64,000 bases of DNA from positions 62,001 through 126,000 of the forward strand of contig JABTUC010000004.1 in assembly GCA_015075545.1 (NCBI GenBank), in the 5' to 3' direction. The DNA is from Ideonella sp. (GTDB taxonomy: Bacteria > Pseudomonadota > Gammaproteobacteria > Burkholderiales > Burkholderiaceae_C). The notes under the pieces were generated by a model. The model was not told where the DNA came from. It searched no databases and worked only from the letters and a program-made list of their open reading frames with translations. Positions within the stretch are counted from its first letter, which is position 1, and each line of letters begins with the position of its first letter. Shown piece after piece: positions 27,884 to 37,307 of this stretch. A program made the position numbers and the translations under genes.

Positions 27884-28045
27884 TCAGCGTCGCAGCAGCA
27901 TCGCCACGCCGACCACGATCAGGATCAGCGGCCACCACTGCGCGAACAGCGGCGCCAGCCGCGGCAGCAGGCCGAGGTTGGACAGCAGGAACAGCGCGCC
28001 GAGCACGATCAGCACGACGGCACCGACAAAGGGCTTCTTGATCAT
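27884..28045 (-). CDS. Small two-helix membrane protein (LiaF-TM/DUF5668-like)
   Basis: A 53-residue protein, mostly two membrane helices separated by a short polar turn: 'GAVVLIVLGALFLLSNLG' and 'WWPLILIVVGVAMLLRR'. The 'W-P-L-I-L-I-x-x-G' end is the hallmark of the LiaF/LiaI transmembrane domain family. It has an ATG at 28045 and lies 8 bp upstream of the methyltransferase start on the same strand. Its function is unknown; envelope-stress proteins use this domain. Confidence 0.72.
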   Translation of the reverse strand: MIKKPFVGAVVLIVLGALFLLSNLGLLPRLAPLFAQWWPLILIVVGVAMLLRR

Positions 28046-28098
28046 GGAGTCCCGCGGGGCGGCTGCAGGGGCCGCCTCGGCAGATGGTACGCCGCCGC

Positions 28099-28668
28099 CT
28101 ACCGCGCGGCGCGTTGCGGCGCGCCGCGCCGCCCGACGACGCGCGTGTTCTCCAGCTCGTACACGTAGGCGGCGCGGCAGGTGCTGCCGCGCGGGCTGCC
28201 GCGCAGCAGCGCGTCGGCGTCGATGGCGGCGATGCGGCGGCGCAACTCGCGCGCGGTCTGCGTCACGCCCCACGACGACAGCGAGCCGCAAACGGTCGGC
28301 ACCTCGGGCAGCGTGGCCAGCGCCAGCACGAAGCGCGGGCAGCCGCCGCTGGCGGCGCGCAGCGCCTCGCGATGCGCCTGCACCGCACGCGCGTTGTCGC
28401 TGCGCGCGAGCCGCGCCGTCAGGCTCACCGCGTGCAGCTCGCACGCTGCCGCCCTGCGGCCGAGTGGCGCCATGGCATTCGACCAGTGCTTCACCAGGTA
28501 GGTGTTGACGGTATCGGTGTTGCCGCGCGCGAGACGGTGCTCGAGCTCGGGCAGCAGCGCGTCGCCGGCGCGAGCGCCGGCACCGAGCCACGCGGTGGCC
28601 GCGATCAGCGCACCGCCGACGCACCGCGCCGCGCGCCGGCTGAGAGCCTTCGGCTGGCGTTGCATCAT
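28099..28668 (-). CDS. Uncharacterised secreted protein
   Basis: A 189-residue protein with an N-terminal Sec signal ('GGALIAATAWLGAGARAG') and an otherwise soluble, helix-rich body containing four cysteines after the signal (in 'AAACELH', 'GGCPRF', 'TVCGSL', 'STCRAAYVYE') that could form two disulfides in the periplasm. The start overlaps the stop of the upstream gene (ATGA), so the two secreted proteins are coupled. I do not recognise the family. Confidence 0.7.
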   Translation of the reverse strand: MMQRQPKALSRRAARCVGGALIAATAWLGAGARAGDALLPELEHRLARGNTDTVNTYLVKHWSNAMAPLGRRAAACELHAVSLTARLARSDNARAVQAHREALRAASGGCPRFVLALATLPEVPTVCGSLSSWGVTQTARELRRRIAAIDADALLRGSPRGSTCRAAYVYELENTRVVGRRGAPQRAAR

Positions 28669-29225
28669 GCGTCGGGTTCGCGCCAGACCCGCTGGATCAT
28701 GCCGTCGATGTCGAGCTGCCGCCCGGCCTGCTTGGTGGCCGCCCGCCACTGCGCCGGCGCGGGCGCCACGCGGCGCGACTCGCGCCCGCCCCACAGCGAC
28801 ACCTTCAGCGCGAACACCACCGGCCCCTTGCGCGCCTCGAACGGCGCCAGCGCGGAGATGCTCGCAACGAGCCGGCGGTCCGTCCCAGGGTCGAGCAAGG
28901 TGTCGAAGTCGAGCCAGACCCTGGACTTGAGACCCGGCTTGACCGCGATCACGATGAAGCCGGCGATCGCCTGCTTCACTGCGCCGCCCTGCACCGCCAC
29001 GCGCGCCGCGGCTTCGACGGCCTGGATGTAGCGCGCCATCGCGTCGACGCTCGCCACGCGCTCTTCGAGCACGGCGCTCGACTGCAGCAGCACCACGCCG
29101 TTCTTGACGATCGGCTCGGCCGCCCACGCGAGCGGCAGCGCCATCGACAGCAAGGCCGAACCGGCGAGCGCGCGCCGGCGGCGATCGACGGCGGCGTATG
29201 CCGCGCGTGACCTGTGCAGCTTCAC
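28665..29225 (-). CDS. Uncharacterised secreted protein
   Basis: A 186-residue protein with a signal peptide ('[16 protein letters not shown]'). The mature part has the repeating pattern '[20 protein letters not shown]', '[20 protein letters not shown]' and '[14 protein letters not shown]'. It starts with GTG at 29225, overlapping the FKBP stop by 4 bp, and ends overlapping the next gene by 4 bp, so the three genes form one tightly packed operon. I do not recognise the family; periplasmic location is inferred from the signal. Confidence 0.72.
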   Translation of the reverse strand: MKLHRSRAAYAAVDRRRRALAGSALLSMALPLAWAAEPIVKNGVVLLQSSAVLEERVASVDAMARYIQAVEAAARVAVQGGAVKQAIAGFIVIAVKPGLKSRVWLDFDTLLDPGTDRRLVASISALAPFEARKGPVVFALKVSLWGGRESRRVAPAPAQWRAATKQAGRQLDIDGMIQRVWREPDA

Positions 29226-29587
29226 GCGTCGAGCAGCTCGACCTCGAACACCAGCGTCGCGTGCGGCGGGATCACGCCGCCGGCGCCGCGCGCGCCGTAG
29301 CCGAGCTGCGGCGGGATCAACAACACCCGCGTGCCCCCGACCTGCATGCCCTGCACGCCTTCGTCCCAGCCGGCGATCACCATGCGCGCGCCGAGGTCGA
29401 AGCGAAACGGATCGTTGCGGTCCTTGCTCGAGTCGAACTTGGCACCGCGCTGCTGCGGTGCGGCCGGGTCGTGCAGCCAGCCCGTGTAGTGCACCGTCAC
29501 CTCATTGCCGGCGCGCGCGGCGGCGCCGCTGCCGACCACGGTGTCTTCGTACTGCAGGCCGCTGGCCGTGCGCGTCATGCCGGGCAT
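29222..29587 (-). CDS. FKBP-type peptidyl-prolyl cis-trans isomerase
   Basis: A 121-residue single FKBP domain. Conserved active-site elements are 'VTVHYTGWL', '[17 protein letters not shown]', '[16 protein letters not shown]' and the ending '[24 protein letters not shown]'. It has no signal peptide, so it is a cytoplasmic folding helper. The start may be the ATG at 29578 rather than 29587. It is the first gene of an overlapping three-gene operon with two secreted proteins of unknown function. Confidence 0.9.
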   Translation of the reverse strand: MPGMTRTASGLQYEDTVVGSGAAARAGNEVTVHYTGWLHDPAAPQQRGAKFDSSKDRNDPFRFDLGARMVIAGWDEGVQGMQVGGTRVLLIPPQLGYGARGAGGVIPPHATLVFEVELLDA

Positions 29588-29700
29588 CGCTGGGTCTCCA
29601 TCGAGTAGTGCCTACCGCCATCATGCAACACTGGCGGCGCAGGCCGCACGCCGACCGAGCGCACAACGAGACGCATGCCGCGCCGCCACCGACGATTTCC

Positions 29701-30849
29701 ATGAACGAAACCCCCGCTGCAGCCCGCCGCCGCGGCGGCAGCGACCTGATCGTGCTGCGGCCGGCGGGGCTGTATTGCCCCGCGGGCGACTTCCACATCG
29801 ACCCGTGGCGCCCGGTGGCACGCGCGGTGATCACCCACGCGCATGCCGACCACGCGCGCGCCGGGCACGGCGCCTACCTCGCCACCGCCGCGGGCGAAGG
29901 CGTGCTGCGCGCGCGGCTCGGATCGGGCATCTCCCTGCAATCCCTGGCCTACGGCGAAGCCGTGGACTGCAACGGCGTGCGCGTCAGCCTGCACCCGGCG
30001 GGGCACGTGCTCGGCTCGGCGCAGGTGCGCGTCGAGCATCGCGGCCGCGTCTGGGTGGCCTCGGGCGACTACTTCGTCAGCGGCATCGAGCACGACGCCA
30101 ACACCACCTGCGCGCCGTTCGAACCGGTGCGCTGCGAGTGCTTCATCACCGAGTCGACCTTCGGGCTGCCGGTGTACCGCTGGCGTGCGCAGGCCGCGGT
30201 GCAGCGCGACATCAACGCCTGGTGGCAGGCCAACGCCGACGCCGGCCGCGCCAGCCTGTTGATGGGCTACAGCTTCGGCAAGGCGCAGCGGCTGCTGGCC
30301 GGGCTCGATTCATCGATCGGCCCGATCGTCGTGCACGACGCCGTCGAGCCGCTCAACGCCGCGTACCGCGCCGCCGGCGTGCGGTTGCCGGCGACGCGCG
30401 CGATCGACCAAGTGCCACGCCCCGAGCTGAAGCGCGCGATCGCGATCGCGCCGCCCGCGGTGCAGGGGAGCCACTGGGCGCAGCGGCTCGGCGACGACGC
30501 GGCCGACGCCTTCGCCAGCGGCTGGATGCGGCTGCGCGGCGCGCGCCGCCGCTACGGCGTCGACCGCGGCTTCGTGCTCAGCGACCACGCCGACTGGCCC
30601 GGGCTGCAGCGTGCCATTGGCGCCACCGGCGCGCAACGCGTGATCGTCACCCACGGCTACGAGGCGGTGATGGTGCGCTGGCTGCAGCAACAGGGCCTGC
30701 AGGCCGAGAGCTTCATCACCGCCTACGGCGACGATGCACTCGATGGCGACTCGGGCGCGGCACTCGGTGCGGACGGGGACGCCGCTGGCGCAGGCGACGG
30801 CGCCGCCGCGGCGACGCCCGGCGCCGCAGGCGACACGGCGGCGCCATGA
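29701..30849 (+). CDS. Ligase-associated DNA exonuclease (metallo-beta-lactamase/beta-CASP fold)
   Basis: A 382-residue nuclease. The metal motif is His46-x-His48-x-Asp50-His51 in 'VITHAHADHARAGHG', followed by 'HPAGHVLGSAQVRVE', 'VASGDYF' and 'FITESTFGLPVYRW', the pattern of the exonucleases encoded next to ATP-dependent DNA ligases. The C-terminal 35 residues are low-complexity Gly/Ala/Asp. Its stop overlaps the ligase start (ATGA), so the two are made together and probably process and seal DNA ends. This is well established as a gene pair but not as a pathway. Confidence 0.88.
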   Translation: MNETPAAARRRGGSDLIVLRPAGLYCPAGDFHIDPWRPVARAVITHAHADHARAGHGAYLATAAGEGVLRARLGSGISLQSLAYGEAVDCNGVRVSLHPAGHVLGSAQVRVEHRGRVWVASGDYFVSGIEHDANTTCAPFEPVRCECFITESTFGLPVYRWRAQAAVQRDINAWWQANADAGRASLLMGYSFGKAQRLLAGLDSSIGPIVVHDAVEPLNAAYRAAGVRLPATRAIDQVPRPELKRAIAIAPPAVQGSHWAQRLGDDAADAFASGWMRLRGARRRYGVDRGFVLSDHADWPGLQRAIGATGAQRVIVTHGYEAVMVRWLQQQGLQAESFITAYGDDALDGDSGAALGADGDAAGAGDGAAAATPGAAGDTAAP

Positions 30850-32582
30850 AGCCGTTCGCTGCGCTGTTCGCCGAGCTCGACGCCAGCGCGTCCACCGCGC
30901 ACAAGGTCGACGCGATGCAGCGCTACTTCGCTCGCACACCGGCGGCCGATGCGGCGTGGGCGGCGTACTTCCTGGCCGGCGGCAAGCCGCGGCAGGCCGT
31001 GCCCAGCGCGGTGCTGCGCGCCAGCGCGTGCGAGGCTGCCGGCATCGACGACTGGCTGTTCGACGCCTGCTACCAGGCGGTGGGCGACCTCGCCGAGACG
31101 ATCGCGCACGTGCTGCCGCTGCACGAGGAAGGTGTCGACGCCCGCTGCAACGAAGGTGCGGCGCGCACCGGCCTCGCCGAGTGGATCGAGCAGCGCCTGC
31201 TGCCGCTGCGCGCCGAGTCGCCCGCCGGGCAGGCCGATGCGCTGCGCGCCTTCTGGCGCACGCTCGATCACGACGAAGCGTTCCTGCTCGTCAAGCTGAT
31301 CGGCGGCGCGTTTCGTGTCGGCGTCAGCAAGCTGCTGGTGCAGCGCGCGCTGGCGCAGGTCGCCGGCATCGACGCCAAACTCGTGGCGCAACGCATGATG
31401 GGCTACACCGACGCGCGCGCCGCGCCGACGCCGGCACGCTACGCCGCCTTGCTGGCCGCGCACGATGCCCGGCAGCCGAGCGACGGCGGCCAGCCGTATC
31501 CGTTCTTCCTCGCGCACCAGCTCGACATCGCAGCGGGCGAGTTCGACGCACGGCTCGGCCCGTGCGGCGACTGGCTGGTCGAGTGGAAGTACGACGGCAT
31601 CCGCGCGCAGGCCGTCAAGCGCGCCGGTCGCGTGTGGTTGTGGTCGCGTGGCGAGGAGTTGGTGGGCGAGGCCTTTCCCGACGCCGCGAAGCCGCTGGCC
31701 ACGCTGTCCGACGGCACCGTACTCGACGGCGAACTGCTGGTGTGGCCCGAGGGCGCGGCGCAGCCGGCACCGTTCGCGCTGCTGCAGAAGCGCCTGAACC
31801 GCAAGACGATCGGCGCGAAGCTGCTGGCCGATGCGCCGGCGCGCTTCGTCGCCTACGACCTGCTCGAAGACGGCGGCACCGACCTGCGCGCGCTGCCGCA
31901 AAGCGAACGCCGCGCGCGCCTCGAAGCGCGGCTGCGCGACACCGCGGTCATGCTGTCGCCGCTCCTGCAAGCCACCGACTGGCCCGCCTATGCGCGGCTA
32001 CGCGAGCAATCGCGCGAGCGCGGTGTCGAAGGCCTGATGCTCAAGCACCGCAGCGCCGCCTACGGCAGCGGCCGCACCAAGGCCGACGGCACCTGGTGGA
32101 AGTGGAAGATCGACCCGATGACCGCCGACGGCGTGCTCGTCTACGCGCAGGCCGGCCACGGCCGCCGCGCCAGCGTCTACACCGACTACACCTTCGCGGT
32201 GTGGAGCCGCACGCCGCGCGATGCGCAGGAGGCGCAGGCGGTGGTCGACGCCATCGGGCGCGGCGAACCCGTGCCCGACATCGCCGCCGGCGCGCTGGCG
32301 CTGGTGCCGTTCGCCAAGGCGTACTCGGGGCTCACCGACGAAGAGTTCGCGCGCATCGACCGCGTGATCCGCGAGCACACGGTCGACCGGTTCGGCCCGG
32401 TGCGCACCGTGAAGCCGAGCCTGGTGTTCGAACTGGGGTTCGAAGGCATCGCGCGCAGCCCGCGGCACAAGAGCGGCATCGCGGTGCGCTTTCCGCGCAT
32501 GCTGCGCATCCGCGACGACAAGCCGCTGCACGAGGCCGACACGCTGGAGTCGCTGCGCGAGTTGCTCGAAGGTGCCGGCTGA
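30846..32582 (+). CDS. ATP-dependent DNA ligase
   Basis: A 578-residue ligase. An N-terminal helical DNA-binding domain (about 1-210) is followed by the nucleotidyl-transferase domain with the adenylated lysine Lys248 in 'EWKYDGIRAQ', motif III-like 'VLDGELLVW', motif IV 'GVEGLMLKHRSAAYG' and motif V 'WWKWKIDPMTADGVLV'. The OB-fold domain ends the protein. It seals nicks using ATP and is separate from the replicative NAD+-dependent LigA. The frame has no break. It is translationally coupled to the exonuclease gene. The Lhr-like helicase and phosphoesterase that often complete this cluster are not in the window. Confidence 0.92.
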   Translation: MKPFAALFAELDASASTAHKVDAMQRYFARTPAADAAWAAYFLAGGKPRQAVPSAVLRASACEAAGIDDWLFDACYQAVGDLAETIAHVLPLHEEGVDARCNEGAARTGLAEWIEQRLLPLRAESPAGQADALRAFWRTLDHDEAFLLVKLIGGAFRVGVSKLLVQRALAQVAGIDAKLVAQRMMGYTDARAAPTPARYAALLAAHDARQPSDGGQPYPFFLAHQLDIAAGEFDARLGPCGDWLVEWKYDGIRAQAVKRAGRVWLWSRGEELVGEAFPDAAKPLATLSDGTVLDGELLVWPEGAAQPAPFALLQKRLNRKTIGAKLLADAPARFVAYDLLEDGGTDLRALPQSERRARLEARLRDTAVMLSPLLQATDWPAYARLREQSRERGVEGLMLKHRSAAYGSGRTKADGTWWKWKIDPMTADGVLVYAQAGHGRRASVYTDYTFAVWSRTPRDAQEAQAVVDAIGRGEPVPDIAAGALALVPFAKAYSGLTDEEFARIDRVIREHTVDRFGPVRTVKPSLVFELGFEGIARSPRHKSGIAVRFPRMLRIRDDKPLHEADTLESLRELLEGAG

Positions 32583-32785
32583 TGCCGGGCCGCGCCGGCA
32601 GCGGTGCCACCGTCTGGCCCCACCCGCCATGGCCCGCAGTCCCCCGGGGCCCCTGGGAGACTACCGAGAACGCCCCGCCCCGGCCATTGATAGCATAGGT
32701 CACGCATCGGCGCATGCGTGCTGCTCTGCGCCAGCACGAACGATCCACCCGCGGCCCCGACGGCCCATTTCGAGGAGACCCGTTC

Positions 32786-33922
32786 ATGACCGACCAGCAA
32801 ACCCCCGTCGCCAGCAAGTCCGCACCTGGCCGGCGCAAGTTCCTCGCCGGTGCGGCCGGCGTGGCGGCGCTCGCCGCGCCGATGACCTCGGTGGCGCAAT
32901 CGCCCATCGTGCTGAAGATGCAGGGCTCGTGGGGGGCCAAGGACATCTTCAACGACATGGCCAACGAGTACGTGAAGCGCGTCAACGAGATGTCGGGCGG
33001 ACGCCTTCGCATCGACTACCTGCTCGCCGGCGCGGTGGTCAAGCCGTTCGATGTGATGGAGGCGGTGAGCAAGGGCGTGCTCGACGCCGGCCACACCGTG
33101 CCGGTGTACTGGTACGGCAAGAGCAAGGTGGCCTCGCTGTTCGGCTCGGGCCCGATCACCGGCTGCGACGCCCAGCAGACGCTGGCCTGGATCTATCGCG
33201 GCGGCGGCCTCGACCTGTACAAGGAACTGCTGACCAAGCTGGGCCTCGACGTGGTCGGCTTCTTCGCCATGCCGATGCCGACCCAGCCGCTGGGCTGGTT
33301 CAAGAAGGCCGTCAAGAGCGGCAACGACATGAAGGGCCTCAAGTACCGCACCGTGGGCCTGGCGGCCGACCTGATGCAGCAGATGGGCGCCAAGGTGACG
33401 CAGCTTCCCGGCGGCGAAATCATTCCGGCGATGGAGCGCGGCGTGATCGAGGCCTTCGAGTACAACAACCCGACCTCCGACATGCGCTTCGGCGCCCAGG
33501 ACGTCGCCAAGAACTACATGCTGGGCAGCTTCCACCAGGCGATGGAGTTCTTCGAGATCCTGATCAACAAGAAGAAGTGGGACGCGATGCCCAAGGATCT
33601 GCAGGCGATCTGGCAGTACGGCGTCGAGGCCGCTAGCTCGGCCAACTACTGGACCGCGATGGACAACTACTCGCACGATCTGCAGGAGCTGATCAGCAAG
33701 CACAAGGTCAACGTGCTGCGCACCTCGCGCTCGATCTTCCAGTCGCAGCTCGAGGCCTGGGACGTGGTGAGCAAGAAGCTGCAGGACGAGGACCCATTCT
33801 TCAAGAAGGTGGTCGAGTCGCAGAAGGCGTGGGCCAAGCGCGTCGCCTACTACATGTTCGTGAACGAAGCCGACTATCGGATGGGCTACGAGCACGTATT
33901 CAAGGCGAAGCTGCCAACCTGA
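32786..33922 (+). CDS. TRAP transporter substrate-binding protein (DctP family)
   Basis: A 378-residue periplasmic receptor. A twin-arginine signal is visible ('GRRKFLAGAAGVAALAAP', Arg16-Arg17), suggesting export in folded form. The body has the DctP pattern: 'FNDMANEYVKRVNEMSGGRL', 'KGVLDAGHTVPVYWYGKSK', and 'RTVGLAADLMQQMGAKVTQL' with the ligand-arginine region, then 'FEYNNPTSDM'. Features fit the subgroup that binds 2-oxoacids or other carboxylates. GAGGAG precedes the ATG. The membrane subunits follow after a terminator-like hairpin, a layout that gives more receptor than permease. Confidence 0.93.
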   Translation: MTDQQTPVASKSAPGRRKFLAGAAGVAALAAPMTSVAQSPIVLKMQGSWGAKDIFNDMANEYVKRVNEMSGGRLRIDYLLAGAVVKPFDVMEAVSKGVLDAGHTVPVYWYGKSKVASLFGSGPITGCDAQQTLAWIYRGGGLDLYKELLTKLGLDVVGFFAMPMPTQPLGWFKKAVKSGNDMKGLKYRTVGLAADLMQQMGAKVTQLPGGEIIPAMERGVIEAFEYNNPTSDMRFGAQDVAKNYMLGSFHQAMEFFEILINKKKWDAMPKDLQAIWQYGVEAASSANYWTAMDNYSHDLQELISKHKVNVLRTSRSIFQSQLEAWDVVSKKLQDEDPFFKKVVESQKAWAKRVAYYMFVNEADYRMGYEHVFKAKLPT

Positions 33923-33956
33923 TCGCTTGCAGGGCCGCGAGGCCCTCATCGACACG

Positions 33957-33985
33957 GGGCGGCACCGATGGTGCCGCCCTTTCTT
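33957..33985 (+). terminator. Terminator-like hairpin between TRAP receptor and permease genes
   Basis: GGGCGGCACC (33957-33966), loop GAT, and GGTGCCGCCC (33970-33979) form a perfect 10-bp stem with a 3-nt loop, followed directly by TTTCTT. This is a good Rho-independent terminator. A smaller stem with a GCGA tetraloop lies just before it at 33931-33946. Its place after dctP and before dctQM suggests partial termination that lowers permease expression. Confidence 0.65.
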
Positions 33986-34009
33986 GTTGCCATGCGCAAG
34001 GCTGACCGC

Positions 34010-34606
34010 ATGCGAAGAATCATCTACGCCATCGACCAGTTGTCGAGGACCATCGGCCACGCGTTCGCGTGGTGCATCGTGATCCTCATGATTGGCACCA
34101 CCTACGAGGTGATCGTGCGCTACGCGTTCAACGCCCCGACCGACTGGGCGTTCGACTTCAGCTACATCCTCTACGGCGGGCTGTTCTTCATGGCCGGCGC
34201 GTACACGCTGTCGCGCGGCGGCCACGTGCGCGCCGACATGTTCTCGCGCAACTGGCCGCCGCGCGTGCAGGCCACGGTCGAGATCGTGCTCTACGTGCTC
34301 TTCTTCTTTCCGGGGATCCTCGCGATGGTGGTCGCGGGCTACCACTACGCGCACGACTCGTTCCGCATCCTCGAGAAGAGCATCAACAGCCCGATCGGCG
34401 TGCCGATCTGGCAGATCAAGCTGCTGATCCCCGTGGGGGCGGCGCTGATCGCGGTGCAGGGCCTGGCAGAGGTGATGCGCGCCGCGATCTGCCTGCGCGA
34501 GGGCCGGTGGCCGCCGCGGCTGCACGACGTCGAGGAGCTCGAACAGCAGCTCATGCACGACAAGAAGACCCAGCAGGAGTACGCGGGCAAGGGAGACACG
34601 CCATGA
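34010..34606 (+). CDS. TRAP transporter small permease (DctQ family)
   Basis: A 198-residue membrane protein with four helices, the DctQ layout: 'GHAFAWCIVILMIGTTYEVI' with 'VRYAFNAPTDWAFDFSYILY' directly after, the defining DctQ signature. I placed the start at 34010 because AAGG lies about 8 bases upstream; longer starts at 33992 and 33968 overlap the terminator hairpin. The stop overlaps dctM by 4 bp. It forms the membrane unit with the large permease. Confidence 0.9.
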   Translation: MRRIIYAIDQLSRTIGHAFAWCIVILMIGTTYEVIVRYAFNAPTDWAFDFSYILYGGLFFMAGAYTLSRGGHVRADMFSRNWPPRVQATVEIVLYVLFFFPGILAMVVAGYHYAHDSFRILEKSINSPIGVPIWQIKLLIPVGAALIAVQGLAEVMRAAICLREGRWPPRLHDVEELEQQLMHDKKTQQEYAGKGDTP

Positions 34607-35946
34607 GCGACCCCGCACTCGCGCTGGTGATGCTCGGGGTGCTGGTCATCGCGATCATGATCGGCTTCCCGGTGGCCTTCACGATGATGGCGCTCGGCGT
34701 GGGCTTCGGCTACTACGCCTACTTCCAGCCCGACCAGGCGTTCTTCGACAACCGGGTTTTCTACCTGCTGACGCAGAACACCTACGGGGTGATGACCAAC
34801 GACACGTTGGTGTCGGTGCCGCTGTTCCTGTTCATGGGCTACATGGTCGAGCGCGCGAACATTCTCGACAAACTCTTCTTCAGCCTGCAGGTGGCGGCCA
34901 GACATCTGCCCGGCGCGCTCGCGGTGGCCGCCGTCATGACCTGCGCGCTGTTTGCCACCGCCACCGGAATCGTCGGCGCGGTGGTGACGCTGATGGGCCT
35001 GCTCGCCTTCCCGCAGATGCTCAAGGCGGGCTACGACGAGCGCTACGCCTCGGGGGCCATCTGCGCGGGTGGGTGCCTCGGCATCCTGATTCCGCCGTCG
35101 ATCCTGCTGATCGTCTACGGCGCCCAGGCGGGCGTTTCGGTGGTGCGACTGTATGCCGGCGCGCTGATCCCGGGCTTCCTGCTGGCCGGCCTCTACGTCG
35201 TGTATCTCATCGTCTCCGCGAAGCTGAAGCCACATTTGGCGCCCAAGCTGCCGAAGGAGCAGACCGACGTGCCGTTCATGAAGACGATGTGGTTGCTCGC
35301 GACCTCGTTCTTCCCGCTGGCGCTGCTGATCCTCGCCGTGCTCGGCACGATCATGTTCGGCCTCGCCACGCCCACCGAGGCGGCCGCCTGCGGTGCCTTC
35401 GGCGCCGTCGTGCTCGCGGCGGGCTACCGCGCCTTCACCTGGTCACGGCTCAAAGAGGCCGTGTACCTGACGGCGCGCACCTCTGCGATGGTGTGCTGGC
35501 TGTTCGTAGGGTCGGCCACGTTCGCGGCGATCTTCGCGTACCTGGGCGGCGAAGGCATCATCAAGGAGTTCGTGCTCAAGCTCGACCTGCACCCGGTAGT
35601 CTTCATGATCCTGGCGCAGATCATCATCTTCATTCTCGGCTGGCCGCTCGAGTGGACCGAGATCATCATCATCTTCGTGCCGATCTTCCTGCCGCTGCTG
35701 CCGCACTTCGGCATCGACCCGCTGATGTTCGGCATCCTGGTGGCCATCAACCTGCAGACTGCGTTCCTGTCGCCGCCGATGGCGATGGCGGCCTTCTACC
35801 TGAAGGGGATCTCGCCGCCGCACGTGCAGCTCGCACAGATCTTCCGCGGCTGCATGCCGTACGTGGGCATCGTGCTGGTGTGCATGGTGTTGATCTATGT
35901 GTTCCCCGGCCTGGTGACCGGGCTGCCCAGCCTGCTGTACGACTGA
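34603..35946 (+). CDS. TRAP transporter large permease (DctM family)
   Basis: A 447-residue membrane protein with about 12 helices, the ion-coupled transport subunit. Family motifs include 'VSVPLFLFMGYMVERANI', 'FATATGIVGAVVTLMGLLAF', 'GCLGILIPPSILLIVYG' and 'FGLATPTEAAACGAFGA'. The C-terminal half repeats the fold ('LGWPLEWTEIIIIFVPIFLP'). It is translationally coupled to dctQ and is followed after 4 bp by an amidase gene, so the imported solute may be, or be released from, an amide. Confidence 0.93.
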   Translation: MSDPALALVMLGVLVIAIMIGFPVAFTMMALGVGFGYYAYFQPDQAFFDNRVFYLLTQNTYGVMTNDTLVSVPLFLFMGYMVERANILDKLFFSLQVAARHLPGALAVAAVMTCALFATATGIVGAVVTLMGLLAFPQMLKAGYDERYASGAICAGGCLGILIPPSILLIVYGAQAGVSVVRLYAGALIPGFLLAGLYVVYLIVSAKLKPHLAPKLPKEQTDVPFMKTMWLLATSFFPLALLILAVLGTIMFGLATPTEAAACGAFGAVVLAAGYRAFTWSRLKEAVYLTARTSAMVCWLFVGSATFAAIFAYLGGEGIIKEFVLKLDLHPVVFMILAQIIIFILGWPLEWTEIIIIFVPIFLPLLPHFGIDPLMFGILVAINLQTAFLSPPMAMAAFYLKGISPPHVQLAQIFRGCMPYVGIVLVCMVLIYVFPGLVTGLPSLLYD

Positions 35947-35950
35947 AGCG

Positions 35951-37291
35951 ATGAGCCCGACGCCGTTCGAGTGGCTTTCGGCAGTGGACGCGGCGCGAGC
36001 CGTGCGCGACGGCGCAGCCAGCTCCGAGGAACTGGTCGCCGCCTGCCTCGGGCGCATCCGCGAGGTCGATGGCGCTGTGCAGGCCTGGGCGCAGCTCGAT
36101 CCCGAGCATGCGCTCGCGCAGGCGCGCGCCCTCGACCAGATGCGCCAGGCCGGCGAGGCGCTCGGCCCGCTGCACGGGGTGCCCGTGGGGATCAAGGACA
36201 TCATCGACACCGCCGACCTGCCCACCGAATGCGGCAGCCGCATCCACGCCGGGCGAACACCGGCGCACGACGCGACCGTGGTCGCGATGCTGCGCGCCGC
36301 CGGCGCCGTAGTGCTCGGCAAGACGGTGACGACCGAGTTCGCGCTCTATGCGCCGGGCAAGACGCGCAACCCGCACGATCCGTCGCGCACGCCGGGCGGC
36401 TCGTCGAGCGGGTCAGCGGCGGCGGTGGCCGCGGGCATGGTGCCGATCGCGATCGGCACCCAGACCAACGGGTCGGTGATCCGGCCCGCGGCTTTCTGCG
36501 GCGTCTACGGATTCAAGCCGACGCACGGGCTCGTTCTCGCGCGGCGGCATCCTGCGCCTGTCGCGCACGCTCGACCACGTGGGGGTGTTCGCGCGCACGC
36601 TCGACGACATCGGCCTGGCCTGCGAGCAACTGGTCGGCGGCGACCCGGCCGACCCCGACACGCGAGCGCGCGCGCGCATTCCCTTCCGCGAGATCGCGGC
36701 GGCCGAGCCGCCGCTGCCGCCCGTGCTCGCGTGGGTCGAGCCGCCCGGCTGGGAGCGCGCGCAGCCGCAGATGCGCGAGGCGTTCGACGAACTGATGGGC
36801 GCACTCGGCGACCGCGTCGTGGCGATTTCCGCTCGGCGAATCGGCCGGCCGGGCGCTCGCCATCCACCGCACCATCCTCGATGCCGAGCTGGCGTTCAAC
36901 CTCGCCGCCGAATACGAGCGCGGCGCCGACGCGATGAGCGCGCTCGCTGCGCGAGCAGATCGAGCGCGGCCGGCGCGTCACCGCCTTCGAGCACCAGATC
37001 GCCGTGTCGCGGATCGCCGCGATCAACGACGGCTTCGACGAGATCTTCGAACGCTGCGACGCGATCGTCACCGCCGCCGCGCCGGGGGTTGCGCCCGCGG
37101 GGCTCGAATCCACCGGCGACCCGTCGTACTGCACGCTGTGGTCGCTGGCAGGCATGCCGGCGCTGAGCATGCCGCTGATGAAGGGCGAGGCGGGTCTGCC
37201 GATCGGCGTGCAGCTGGTCGGGCGCCGCCACGCCGACGCGCGCCTTCTTCGCACCGCGCGCTGGCTCGCCGCCAGGCTCGCATCCAACTGA
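35951..37291 (+). pseudogene. Amidase signature enzyme, frameshifted
   Basis: The catalytic Ser-cisSer-Lys triad region is intact: Lys in 'GVPVGIKDIIDTAD' and the Gly/Ser-rich 'TPGGSSSGSAAAVAAGM' with the nucleophile serine, followed by 'TQTNGSVIRPAAFCGVYGFK'. About 446 residues are expected. The frame shifts near 36540, again near 36830, and at least once more near 36945 before the C-terminal 'YCTLWSLAGMPALSMPL' and 'LPIGVQLVGRRHAD' are read. It starts 4 bp after dctM and belongs to the TRAP operon. Conserved residues on both sides of each break favour consensus indels. Confidence 0.8.
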
Positions 37292-37307
37292 CCACCGGGG
37301 AGCCGAG

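Noticed and set aside
29505-32582. Apparent 1025-residue ligase with a long N-terminal extension
   Set aside because: The first part is an out-of-frame reading of the exonuclease gene; the ligase begins at 30846 with an ATGA overlap.
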